Notes: a model not told the origin generated them from the sequence alone. Positions 1-5,508 are shown, numbered from the stretch's first letter. The stretch is 7,891 nt of DNA from Desulfuromonadales bacterium (GCA_029859485.1 JAOUDB010000106.1:1-7891), one strand, 5' to 3'. Program-made: numbers and translations.

Positions 1-44
1 AATTCCAGGGTAAGAATTCACAGTTTCGGACGGGAGAGGGCCAG

Positions 45-128
45 TAAAGAAAACCCCCTTGGGAAGGTCGCTCTCATAGAACTAATGGTCGGGATGACTG
101 GGTTCGAATCAGCCTCCCTGCTTCCGAA
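45..128 (-). repeat. tRNA-Pro 3'-half relic with terminator-like trailer (copy A)
   Basis: On the minus strand, 128 to 86 reads as the 3' half of a bacterial tRNA-Pro. There is an anticodon-loop-like TTCGGAA (122-128), a T-loop region GATTCGAACCC (100-110), and an intact acceptor end CATCCCGACCA (86-96). Upstream of the loop I find no D-arm or 5' acceptor strand, so only the 3' half is present and it cannot make a tRNA. After the CCA the minus strand continues with a trailer (85-45) containing GAGCGACC, TCCC and a T-rich run TTTTCTTT. This trailer also follows the copies near 2163 and 6615. It lies downstream of the cytochrome gene, so the trailer may still act as its terminator. Homology to tRNA-Pro is judged by eye. 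Confidence 0.6.
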
Positions 129-195
129 TCCTTTGAAATAACGAGAAGCAGATATGATCGCGAAGTGGAAAGGGTGTTGTTTTGTCAAAAGATGA

Positions 196-215
196 CTGGA
201 ACTCACCAGCTCCAG
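196..215 (-). terminator. weak hairpin after the cytochrome gene
   Basis: On the minus strand, arms CTGGA (215-211) and TCCAG (200-196) enclose a 10-nt loop. They are followed by TCATCTTTTG, a poor T-tract. It lies about 37 nt beyond the stop codon of the cytochrome gene. The stem is short, so this may be only a weak terminator or chance pairing. Confidence 0.25.
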
Positions 216-251
216 ACGTGCAACCACTTAAGCTTTAAGAACCTGAAAAGA

Positions 252-803
252 CTAGTGGTGGTGCTCTTCGTCTCCCCTCTTGACCAAGCCGGGGAAACGC
301 TCTGTCGCATACTTGCCATGGCAGGAAACACAGGCGGTGTTCATCTTGAAGAAGTAGAAATTGACCACATCCGCATTCTTCATCTCTGCTGCATGGGCCA
401 GCATCCCCGCTGATTTGTGAAAGTCCATGTCCATCTCGATAAACTGCTGCGGCAGCACCCGGTGTAATTCCTCTTTCTGCACATCGGTCAGTTTCTGCTT
501 GAGAATAAAGCTCGCCTTGATCTTCTGGCCGACGGACGAAACCTTGTCCCATTCTCCGGCCGAGATTGCCGGTACCATATCCATCATACCCTGTTGGATC
601 AGGCCCATTTCCTGGTTGAGCAGGGCAAGCAGGCCGGGGGAAAGTTGAACAGTCCGAGAGGGCTGAGCTTTCATCTGGTGGGCATGCTCGGTATCAGGTT
701 TCGCGTGCTGTTCATGATGCTCATGACTGGCAGCCAGAACAAACTGAGGGAGACAGAAGAGGATGGCAACGATGATCAAGGACGTTCGTTTTCTCAACGG
801 CAT
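252..803 (-). CDS. secreted cytochrome c, class II (c'-like), single C-terminal heme
   Basis: This is a 183-residue protein. A Sec signal peptide is visible: basic PLRKR at residues 2-6, a hydrophobic core at 8-23, and likely cleavage after VLA at residue 24. The mature N-terminus is His-rich (His 27, 29, 30, 33, 40, 42), and the protein ends in HHH. The middle is helical, as expected of a four-helix bundle. One heme-attachment motif, CVSCH, sits near the C-terminus at residues 158-162. That position is typical of class II cytochromes c, so a periplasmic electron-transfer or gas-binding role is likely. The distal ligand cannot be assigned. The His-rich tail and leader could bind metal, which is inference. 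The ATG at 803 is preceded by AGGAG (811-815) with a 7-nt spacer. The gene is divergent from the hemerythrin gene. No redox partner gene is adjacent. Confidence 0.85.
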   Translation of the reverse strand: MPLRKRTSLIIVAILFCLPQFVLAASHEHHEQHAKPDTEHAHQMKAQPSRTVQLSPGLLALLNQEMGLIQQGMMDMVPAISAGEWDKVSSVGQKIKASFILKQKLTDVQKEELHRVLPQQFIEMDMDFHKSAGMLAHAAEMKNADVVNFYFFKMNTACVSCHGKYATERFPGLVKRGDEEHHH

Positions 804-848
804 GACTTGACTCCTGTAAGCTGAAAAAAGGGTTAGGGAACGTAAAAA

Positions 849-857
849 AGTATAACA
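849..857 (-). promoter_or_regulatory. extended -10 promoter for the cytochrome gene
   Basis: The minus strand reads TGTTATACT, an extended -10 (TGn followed by TATACT). It would start a transcript near 842, giving a leader of about 38 nt before the ATG at 803. No convincing -35 lies 16-18 nt upstream, as is common for extended -10 promoters. It is a candidate only. Confidence 0.4.
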
Positions 858-891
858 GGAATGATGAATTTAACGAGGTCGGGGGGAACAT

Positions 892-920
892 AATACGTAT
901 TCTGGTCATTAATATGTATT
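892..920. promoter_or_regulatory. paired palindromes, operator-like
   Basis: AATACGTATT (892-901) is a perfect 10-bp palindrome. AATATGTATT (911-920) differs from it by one base. They lie 19 bp apart start to start, close to two helical turns, in the middle of the divergent cytochrome/hemerythrin intergenic region. This arrangement fits a dimeric regulator binding side by side. I do not recognise the regulator. The 804-1096 region is otherwise free of genes. A possible plus-strand -10, CATAAT with a TGG just upstream (979-987), lies ahead of the hemerythrin gene. Confidence 0.4.
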
Positions 921-1096
921 AAGCTCCCCGGTTCCACCATCGATCTTCAAGAGCAGTGGTGTGTAGTTTGTGCCGATATGGCATAATTATGTTGAGTCCC
1001 GTTGCCAGGTTGATGTGGAATGTTTTGATAGATATCTGTAGCTTCGCTATTTACCCTAAAAATATCGTGTAATTGTAGCTCCCGAGGAGAACACTG

Positions 1097-1510
1097 ATGG
1101 AAATAAAATGGACCCCTGCTCTCAAGATTGGTCATGCCGTAATTGACAATCAGCACATAGAACTATTTAGCCTTTTTGATGAATTCGTGGAGGGTTGTGC
1201 GAAGGAGCGCGGCAAGGTCTCTGTCGTTGAGTTGTATCAAAGTCTTAAAGATTACGTAGAGAAACATTTTCGTGATGAAGAGGCTCTTATGGCAAGTTCG
1301 GGCTATCCAGGGCTTGAAAAACAGAAGCGTGAGCACCAAAAGTTCCAGAGACAAGTTTCGGAACTGGGCTCTACAATCTCCAGACAGGGCGTAACTTTAA
1401 TCGAGTTGGTTCAGATGAATAAACTTCTGGTCAATTTGTTGGTAAACCACGTTCAGGATGTTGATCAGAAGTTTGGTGAGTATCTGCGGAAAACTGGCGG
1501 TGAAGAATAG
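1097..1510 (+). CDS. bacteriohemerythrin with one variant iron ligand
   Basis: This 137-residue single-domain protein has the usual bacteriohemerythrin length. It opens with the family pattern W5-x-P-x-L9 and ID-x-QH (16-20). Ligands of the carboxylate-bridged di-iron site can be placed as His20, His57 and Glu61 (HFRDE), His80, His118 and Asp123 (HVQDVD). The seventh ligand, the first His of the usual H-x3-H pair after GYP, is Gln76 here (codon CAG), so six of seven ligands are kept. Family members bind O2 reversibly and can act in O2 storage, sensing or delivery, or in NO chemistry. The Gln may alter one iron site or its affinity. The cytoplasm is likely because there is no signal peptide. 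The ATG at 1097 follows AGGAGA (1085-1090) with a 6-nt spacer. The gene is monocistronic as far as visible, and I see no clear terminator after it. Confidence 0.92.
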   Translation: MEIKWTPALKIGHAVIDNQHIELFSLFDEFVEGCAKERGKVSVVELYQSLKDYVEKHFRDEEALMASSGYPGLEKQKREHQKFQRQVSELGSTISRQGVTLIELVQMNKLLVNLLVNHVQDVDQKFGEYLRKTGGEE

Positions 1511-1744
1511 TTTTTGGTTTGCGAGGGAACAAGCTTGAGTTACTTCACAGAAGTGTAACCGCGTAAATCATCATTTAATGGCCTGGCGCGTAAGTTCCCG
1601 AGGTCTTTAGTCTCCTAGGGAGGCCCATCAGAACGCCTCTGAAAGAAAACCCGCCCCGGAGTACACGAAAGCTAAATTCCTATGGAGCCTAAATCAGTAG
1701 TATTAGTGACGCAGTCAAACCTTGTTTGCTGGGATTAATTGGCC
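1511..1744. other. gene-free spacer with short inverted repeats
   Basis: No supported gene lies here. There is a short hairpin at 1539-1559 with arms GTTAC and GTAAC. A second at 1620-1639 has arms GAGGC and GCCTC. The 11-mer AGAACGCCTCT (1630-1640) recurs at 2128-2138 in the trailer of the tRNA relic. AAAGAAAACCC (just after 1641) recurs in the trailer of copy A. This hints at another, badly decayed terminator-like fragment. I see no canonical terminator for the hemerythrin gene. Confidence 0.3.
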
Positions 1745-1772
1745 TTGATTAATTCTGTGGGGTATGTATAAT
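1733..1772 (+). promoter_or_regulatory. sigma-70 promoter with overlapping direct repeat
   Basis: TTGATT (1745-1750) and a perfect TATAAT (1767-1772) are separated by 16 nt. Transcription would start near 1779, about 35 nt before the start codon at 1814. An 8-bp direct repeat GATTAATT occurs at 1733-1740 and 1747-1754, with the second copy overlapping the -35. This is a plausible repressor or activator site. The promoter call is better supported than the operator call. Confidence 0.55.
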
Positions 1773-1813
1773 TCCACTAGTCTTGGGTAAAGCAACCAAT
1801 AGAGGGGGGCGTT

Positions 1814-2014
1814 TTGACTAGGCTGATTAAGGTTGAAATGAATGATGGCGTCATGTGTCGAATGGCACCAAGGGCTTTGGATATGTTTCTTGCTCGAGAT
1901 GAAGTCTCTCGATTTAAACGTTCTGATGGTTGGGCTGTGGTCGGAGTAGACCCGTTGAGAGACCCAAAGAAGAGACATGCTTTTGATGGTGCTGAGCGTA
2001 GGTTTGCCGCCTGA
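1814..2014 (+). CDS. small GSU3473-type family protein
   Basis: This is a 66-residue soluble protein with no signal peptide or membrane segment. The pattern matches what I recall of the GSU3473 family of small Geobacter-type proteins. It has an N-terminal strand ending in a DG turn (VEMNDG), a short helix (APRALDMFLARDEV), then FKRSDGW, then VGVDPLR, and a C-terminal D-G-x-ERR. Its function is unknown and I do not assign one. The start is UUG at 1814, preceded by AGAGG/GGGGGG (1801-1809). No in-frame ATG upstream suits better, and the internal ATG at residue 9 would remove the first conserved strand. It stands alone between a good promoter (1745-1772) and a good terminator (2048-2085), so it is very probably expressed as its own unit. 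A 137-residue antisense reading frame over it is a shadow. Confidence 0.75.
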   Translation: MTRLIKVEMNDGVMCRMAPRALDMFLARDEVSRFKRSDGWAVVGVDPLRDPKKRHAFDGAERRFAA

Positions 2015-2047
2015 GTCAATTTTCCATCTAAATCTAGAGTGTTTTAT

Positions 2048-2085
2048 AGCCGTTGCCTGGAAAGGTTGCGGCTTTTTTGATTTTT
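2048..2085 (+). terminator. rho-independent terminator after the 66-residue gene
   Basis: Outer arms AGCCG (2048-2052) and CGGCT (2069-2073) enclose an imperfect inner pairing of GCCT with AGGT. They are followed by six T from 2073, then GATTTTT. It is positioned 33 nt after the stop codon. Confidence 0.8.
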
Positions 2086-2127
2086 GACACACCTCAAAAA
2101 ACCAACAAGACCCCGGAGAAGCACACA

Positions 2128-2257
2128 AGAACGCCTCTTAGAAGGGCGCTCCTTGTAAACACTGCTCGGGATGAAAAGATTTGAACTTGCGACCTCCCGC
2201 TCCCGAAGCAGAAGCGTTCGCTTAGATCACTGTGCGTCCAGGCTGCGGAACATCCAG
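2128..2257 (-). pseudogene. degenerate full-length tRNA-Pro(CGG) with trailer hairpin (copy B)
   Basis: Read on the minus strand from 2257, the order is: 5' acceptor strand CTGGATG (2257-2251), D-arm CGCAGCCTGG (2247-2238), an anticodon arm with loop TTCGGGA (2207-2201, anticodon CGG at 2205-2203) closed by TCTGC/GCGGG, a T-loop TTCAAAT (2185-2179), and a 3' acceptor CATCCCGA ending in GCA instead of CCA (2163). About 18 extra nucleotides lie between the D-arm and anticodon arm, and the T-stem is poorly paired, so it should not fold as a working tRNA. After the 3' end comes the same trailer as in the other copies (GTTTAC, then GGAGCGCC). Its hairpin has arms at 2145-2151 and 2129-2135 but only a weak T-tract. 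It lies downstream of the lipoprotein gene and its terminator. Confidence 0.65.
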
Positions 2258-2290
2258 AGTTGTTTCTGAAAGACCTCAGCGGATGTTGCA

Positions 2291-2327
2291 TATAATTTGC
2301 TCTCTGATGGTATGACCCTATCGGTCA
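2291..2327 (+). promoter_or_regulatory. perfect -10 with downstream palindrome
   Basis: A perfect TATAAT (2291-2296) is followed 16 nt later by the palindrome TGACC-n5-GGTCA (2313-2327), at the place of a start-site operator. No good -35 is seen. It would drive a plus-strand transcript over the hairpin at 2351-2381 and the tiny ORFs at 2413-2480. The 8-mer CTATCGGT (2318-2325) recurs at 2390-2397, flanking the hairpin. Confidence 0.3.
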
Positions 2328-2343
2328 GATCTAGCATGTGCCC

Positions 2344-2381
2344 AAAAAAAGCCCCACTTTCCAGGAGGGGGAGAGTGGGGC
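2344..2381 (-). terminator. terminator of the 130-residue lipoprotein gene
   Basis: On the minus strand, arms GCCCCACT (2381-2374) and AGTGGGGC (2358-2351) make a perfect 8-bp stem, followed by seven T (2350-2344). It lies about 110 nt after the lipoprotein stop codon. The same stem can form in a plus-strand transcript but has no T-run on that side. Confidence 0.8.
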
Positions 2382-2412
2382 AACGGGTTCTATCGGTTTT
2401 TAGGAGGTAAAA

Positions 2413-2480
2413 ATGAAGAACTGATGTTCTGTTGGCTAATATCTTACCTTTTTGGTCATGTATGTCAAGAAGAAAAATGA
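2413..2480 (+). CDS. possible overlapping micro-ORFs behind a perfect SD
   Basis: AGGAGGT (2402-2408) sits 4 nt before ATG at 2413, which opens a three-codon ORF (Met-Lys-Asn, stop TGA 2422-2424). Its stop overlaps the next ATG (2424-2426) as TGATG. That second ORF encodes 18 residues, MFCWLISYLFGHVCQEEK, ending at 2480; the first 13 are largely hydrophobic. The Shine-Dalgarno and stop/start overlap are what one sees in translationally coupled or leader peptides. There is no homology that I recognise, and ORFs this short arise by chance, so this is tentative. Confidence 0.25.
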
Positions 2481-2492
2481 ATTATATTGCGG

Positions 2493-2885
2493 TCAATTAA
2501 ATCTTTTTGTCTCCAGCATAGGAGCGAATTTTTCCAGCCTTCCATAGGCTTCTATTTGTAGGTGGTCTTTGTTGACACTGACAATCTTAGCTTTTGTCCC
2601 GTCCTTTAATATTAGAAATGGCCTTTCTTTATCCAGATATACTTTTCCCTCAATGGCCCCAAACTCTGGAGCTAAAACAACTCTGATTATGCCGTTATCT
2701 CTGATTTTCAAAACTTTAAGCCACTTGGTTTCTGGCACTGCCCACTCTCCAATATATGGTGCTGCAGAATCGGCGTGTTTCACTTTTTCGAAGTGTTGAT
2801 TATTCGCGTAATCATTTTGAAGTTGATTAAACGAGCAACCGAAAAGTATTGCAGGGCAGAACAGCAGGACTTTTATATATTTCAT
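2493..2885 (-). CDS. small lipoprotein of unknown function
   Basis: This is a 130-residue protein with a lipoprotein signal: MKYIK, a hydrophobic core, then LFGC with the lipidated cysteine at residue 17. Phe at -2 is slightly unusual for a lipobox but tolerated. The residue after Cys is Ser, which favours outer-membrane sorting if the Lol rule applies. The mature part, after a polar linker to about residue 43, has alternating hydrophobic strands from YIGEW (about 44-48) onward. It includes IIRVVLAPEFG and FLILKDGTKAKIV, so a small beta-barrel or lipocalin-like fold is plausible. I do not recognise the family. The ATG at 2885 has GAGG (2890-2893) 4 nt upstream. The palindrome TTACT-n5-AGTAA (2913-2927), overlapping a minus-strand TAATAT, sits in its promoter region. 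It is followed by a strong terminator. Its A+T content looks higher than that of the ATPase gene. Confidence 0.75.
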   Translation of the reverse strand: MKYIKVLLFCPAILFGCSFNQLQNDYANNQHFEKVKHADSAAPYIGEWAVPETKWLKVLKIRDNGIIRVVLAPEFGAIEGKVYLDKERPFLILKDGTKAKIVSVNKDHLQIEAYGRLEKFAPMLETKRFN

Positions 2886-2909
2886 GGGACCTCACAATTT
2901 TGCGGCTAA

Positions 2910-2927
2910 ATATTACTAAAATAGTAA
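2910..2927 (-). promoter_or_regulatory. candidate -10 with palindrome upstream of the lipoprotein
   Basis: A minus-strand TAATAT (2915-2910) overlaps the inverted repeat TTACT-AAAAT-AGTAA (2913-2927). It is 25 nt upstream of the ATG at 2885. The -35 is not convincing. This may be a regulated promoter, or chance in AT-rich DNA. Confidence 0.3.
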
Positions 2928-2949
2928 CATTTATATTGGGAAGTGCCAG

Positions 2950-2976
2950 AAAAAACCTCAACCGGGGTGGCTGAGG
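2950..2976 (-). terminator. terminator after the broken lipoprotein gene
   Basis: On the minus strand, CCTCA (2976-2972) pairs with TGAGG (2960-2956), extended by CC/GG, followed by six T (2955-2950). It lies about 130 nt beyond the stop codon at 3105 and before the next gene's promoter. Confidence 0.7.
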
Positions 2977-3104
2977 CGTAAGGTGTCGTGTGACCTGAAT
3001 GTCCTTAGGTGAGGTAAGATCGAGTTGCGAGAGGATATGTGATGACCTGTTCTAAGAGGGTTAGCCGTTTACTCGAAGACTTGCAGCAGGTGAATCTCGG
3101 TCTA

Positions 3105-3469
3105 CTATCTCTTGGTAAACTTTGTTTTGTCCCAGGATAAGTATTTACCTGTGACTTCTAGTCGGACAATTTCGAAGCCACTTTCATTGTGAATGATGAC
3201 TAAGCGACCATTCTCCACCATTTTCCAGCGGTACTTAATTCTCCCATCTGCAAAAAATGGGAAAAATGAGTCATCAACCAGCTTATTTGAAACATTCACA
3301 TGCGAAACCTGGACGTAAACATAGTCATTGCCTTTGAAATCGAATATGATTTTTTTGCCAGTGTTGTAGCTTGTAGATTGGTATACACCCTGAGGCTCCA
3401 AGGCTTTAGATTCTCATCCGAACATAATAATCAGGACAAAGGAAATACCCAGAAAAATGTGTATTTCAC
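3105..3469 (-). pseudogene. lipoprotein gene with broken signal peptide
   Basis: The intact part, 3401 to 3105, encodes 98 residues if a TTG start is used (starting EPQGVYQSTSYNT). It has beta-strand-rich character and a pattern DGRIKYRWKMVENGRLVI typical of small lipocalin-like lipoproteins. No SD precedes that TTG. Just upstream in the same frame the minus strand reads FVLIIMFG, then TGA (3416-3414), then ESKALEPQ, so a stop sits exactly where a lipobox cysteine (TGC or TGT) is expected. Further upstream, GTG at 3469 opens MKYTFFWVF in another frame. One missing base near 3440-3443 would join it to FVLIIMFG. Together these would rebuild a normal lipoprotein signal peptide starting MKY, like the neighbouring lipoprotein. 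The reading is a gene inactivated by one frameshift and one nonsense change. The alternative is a short cytoplasmic protein from TTG, which is less likely. Confidence 0.6.
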
Positions 3470-3499
3470 AAGACCTATAACTCTCTAGAACTAACACGT

Positions 3500-3521
3500 C
3501 TGCTTTAAAGTGTGAAAGCAG
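3500..3521. repeat. 7-bp inverted repeat in the intergenic region
   Basis: Arms CTGCTTT (3500-3506) and AAAGCAG (3515-3521) flank an 8-nt loop. It lies between the broken lipoprotein gene and the divergent YjgR-type gene. No T-tract follows on either strand, so it is not a standard terminator. It could be an operator or a hairpin in the leader of either gene. Confidence 0.35.
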
Positions 3522-3611
3522 TATAGCACTCCTAAAAAATGACCATTAGACTTTTCAATAACAACTTAGCTGGTAAGGTTTAATTCTCCGCTACCCTAAT
3601 GAGAGGTAACC

Positions 3612-5063
3612 ATGACCCAATTGCCCCCTCTACCCATCGCCAAAACGAATGAATTTCTCGGTATCCTTCCTCGAATGGCCAACCGGCATGGCCTCATTGC
3701 TGGCGCTACTGGAACAGGTAAGACAGTAACCTTGAGAGTTCTTGCAGAGCATTTCAGTCGCATTGGCGTTCCTGTTTTTATGGCTGATGTGAAAGGTGAT
3801 TTGTCCGGGTTGGCGAACGCCGGTGGTGACCACCCTAAGGTTATGGAGCGCGTGGAGACACTAGAACTCTCTGACTTTAAACCTCACGGTTTCCCGGTTG
3901 TTTTCTGGGATCTTTTTGGAGAGCAGGGTCATCCGATCCGAACGACTGTTTCTGAGATGGGTCCATTGTTGCTTGCGCGCCTGCTTGATCTCAATGCCAC
4001 CCAGACCGGGATTCTCACCCTGGTGTTTAAGGTTGCCGATGATCAGGGCATGCTCTTGCTCGATCTAAAGGATCTTCAGGCCATGATTCGCTTTGTGGGC
4101 GATAACGCAAAGGAGTTCCGTACGACATATGGAAACATCTCCTCAGCGAGTATCGGTGCCATTCAACGCTCGTTGCTGACCCTGGAACATCAAGGTGCAG
4201 AGGTCTTTTTTGGCGAGCCGGCTCTGAATCTGGATGATTTCATGCAAACCGATCCGGAGGGCTTTGGTGTCATCAATATTCTTGCTGCAGACAAGCTGAT
4301 CCAGACACCCAAAGTGTATGCCACTTTCCTGCTCTGGCTCATTTCGGAACTCTTTGAACAGTTACCTGAGGTTGGCGATCCGGACAAGCCTCGCATTGTC
4401 TTCTTCTTTGACGAAGCCCACCTGCTTTTCGATGATCCACCAGAAGCTCTGCTTGATAAAATTGAGCAGGTGGTAAGACTGATTCGTTCTAAAGGCGTTG
4501 GTATCTATTTTGTCTCCCAGAATCCGCTCGATGTTCCCGATGCAATCCTTGGTCAGCTCGGTAACAGGATACAGCATGCTCTACGCGCATTCACACCTCG
4601 TGATCAGAAAGCGGTGCGGGCGGCCGCCCAGACCTTCAGACCTAATCCACCCTTGGACGTTGAACAGGTGATCACCGAGGTCGGTGTTGGAGAAGCCTTG
4701 GTTTCGTTTCTCGACCGTAAGGGGATTCCCTCGCCCGTGGAGCGTGCATTGATTTGTCCTCCGTCCAGTCGCTTGCGGCCACTGGACTTTAAGGAGCGGG
4801 ATAAGGTCCGGGCGTGGTCAATTGTTGGTGATTGCTATGACAAAGAAATTGACCGTGAATCGGCATATGAGCAATTAACGGCCAGGGCAGAGAAAAAGGA
4901 AGTTGAGGTGCCGAAGACGAGTAGCCGCCGATCAAAAAAGAGCAATTCTGCTGAAGAAATATTTGGCGCTGCGGCTAAAAGTGCTGCAAGGTCCATCGGC
5001 ACGCAGCTTGGGCGCCAGCTCATTAGAGGTGTGCTGGGTTCTTTGTTTGGTAGCCGACGATAA
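3612..5063 (+). CDS. yjgR: HerA-like ATPase, YjgR/DUF853 family
   Basis: This 483-residue protein is full length for the family (E. coli YjgR is about 500). Walker A GATGTGKT lies at residues 31-38. Walker B is the run [12 protein letters not shown] with the catalytic DEAH at 267-270. Other family marks are [12 protein letters not shown] (about 57-68), [17 protein letters not shown], the stretch [20 protein letters not shown] following Walker B, and an R-rich segment [17 protein letters not shown] with a likely arginine finger. The C-terminus is basic, then Ala/Gly-rich and amphipathic, ending LFGSRR, as in relatives. Members are related to HerA/FtsK hexameric DNA-pumping ATPases, but the cellular role of YjgR is not settled. 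The ATG at 3612 follows AGAGG (3602-3606) with a 5-nt spacer. It is followed by the YegP-type gene after 90 nt on the same strand with no terminator, so the two may be co-transcribed. Confidence 0.93.
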   Translation: MTQLPPLPIAKTNEFLGILPRMANRHGLIAGATGTGKTVTLRVLAEHFSRIGVPVFMADVKGDLSGLANAGGDHPKVMERVETLELSDFKPHGFPVVFWDLFGEQGHPIRTTVSEMGPLLLARLLDLNATQTGILTLVFKVADDQGMLLLDLKDLQAMIRFVGDNAKEFRTTYGNISSASIGAIQRSLLTLEHQGAEVFFGEPALNLDDFMQTDPEGFGVINILAADKLIQTPKVYATFLLWLISELFEQLPEVGDPDKPRIVFFFDEAHLLFDDPPEALLDKIEQVVRLIRSKGVGIYFVSQNPLDVPDAILGQLGNRIQHALRAFTPRDQKAVRAAAQTFRPNPPLDVEQVITEVGVGEALVSFLDRKGIPSPVERALICPPSSRLRPLDFKERDKVRAWSIVGDCYDKEIDRESAYEQLTARAEKKEVEVPKTSSRRSKKSNSAEEIFGAAAKSAARSIGTQLGRQLIRGVLGSLFGSRR

Positions 5064-5153
5064 AAGCAGGCGAGAGGTAAATTGGTGCTATTTGAAATTC
5101 ACATTTGTGACCAGAGGGGTTAACGAAGGCAGGACAAGAAAGGAGACAGTCTG

Positions 5154-5489
5154 ATGGCCGCGAAATTTGAGTTAAAAAAAGCAAAAGATGGTCAGTTCAT
5201 GTTCAACCTGAAGGCAGCAAATGGCCAGGTTATTCTAACCAGTGAGCTCTACAAACAGAAGTCGAGTGCTGAAAACGGCATTGAATCGGTGCGCAAAAAT
5301 GCCAATCGCGAGGGGGCTTTTGAAGCCAAGGCGAATTCCAAAGGAGAGCCATACTTCATTCTGAAGGCAACCAACGGACAAGAGATTGGCCGGAGCGAAT
5401 ATTACTCCGGGAACTCTGCTATGGAGAACGGCATTGCTTCTGTCAAAACCAATGCACCTGATGCCAAGATTGATGACACAACCGCCTAA
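5154..5489 (+). CDS. yegP: YegP family DUF1508 tandem-repeat protein
   Basis: This 111-residue protein consists of two copies of the roughly 50-residue DUF1508 unit. Copy one is about residues 4-55 (FELKKAKDGQFMFNLKAANGQVI, ending in ENGIESVRKNA). Copy two is about 56-105 (FEAKANSKGEPYFILKATNGQEI, ending in ENGIASVKTNA). Each has the signature F-x-LKA-x-NG-Q and the S-x-NGI-x-SV-x-NA helix. Length and layout match E. coli YegP. Its molecular function is unknown; the fold is small and basic-faced, and a stress-related role has been suggested for relatives. It is cytoplasmic, with no signal peptide. The ATG at 5154 has AGGAGA (5141-5146) with a spacer of about 7-8 nt. It lies downstream of the YjgR-type gene and converges on mscS across a shared hairpin. 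Confidence 0.93.
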   Translation: MAAKFELKKAKDGQFMFNLKAANGQVILTSELYKQKSSAENGIESVRKNANREGAFEAKANSKGEPYFILKATNGQEIGRSEYYSGNSAMENGIASVKTNAPDAKIDDTTA

Positions 5490-5508
5490 CTAGAGATAGC
5501 TTCAGAGC

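Noticed and set aside
86..128. functional tRNA gene at the left end
   Set aside because: No D-arm or 5' acceptor strand can be found on the proper side and the anticodon stem does not pair, so only a 3' half is present.
235..552. 105-codon minus-strand ORF
   Set aside because: It is a frame-shifted shadow inside the cytochrome gene on the same strand; the CVSCH frame is clearly the real one.
721..909. 62-codon minus-strand ORF with Phe-rich stretch
   Set aside because: It overlaps the start and promoter of the cytochrome gene in another frame, and the cytochrome's own SD and signal peptide explain this stretch.
1715..2128. 137-codon minus-strand ORF
   Set aside because: It is antisense to the GSU3473-type gene, runs through that gene's promoter and terminator, has no SD and shows no protein-family pattern.
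2094..2291. 65-codon minus-strand ORF
   Set aside because: It lies across the tRNA-Pro relic and its trailer; the RNA homology explains the sequence better than a protein.
2303..2410. riboswitch (for example a c-di-GMP type) ahead of the micro-ORFs
   Set aside because: The hairpin and repeats do not match any riboswitch consensus I can recall.
3414..3416. TGA as a selenocysteine codon at the lipobox
   Set aside because: The upstream signal-peptide frame is also shifted by one base and I see no convincing SECIS-like hairpin; two lesions point to a pseudogene.
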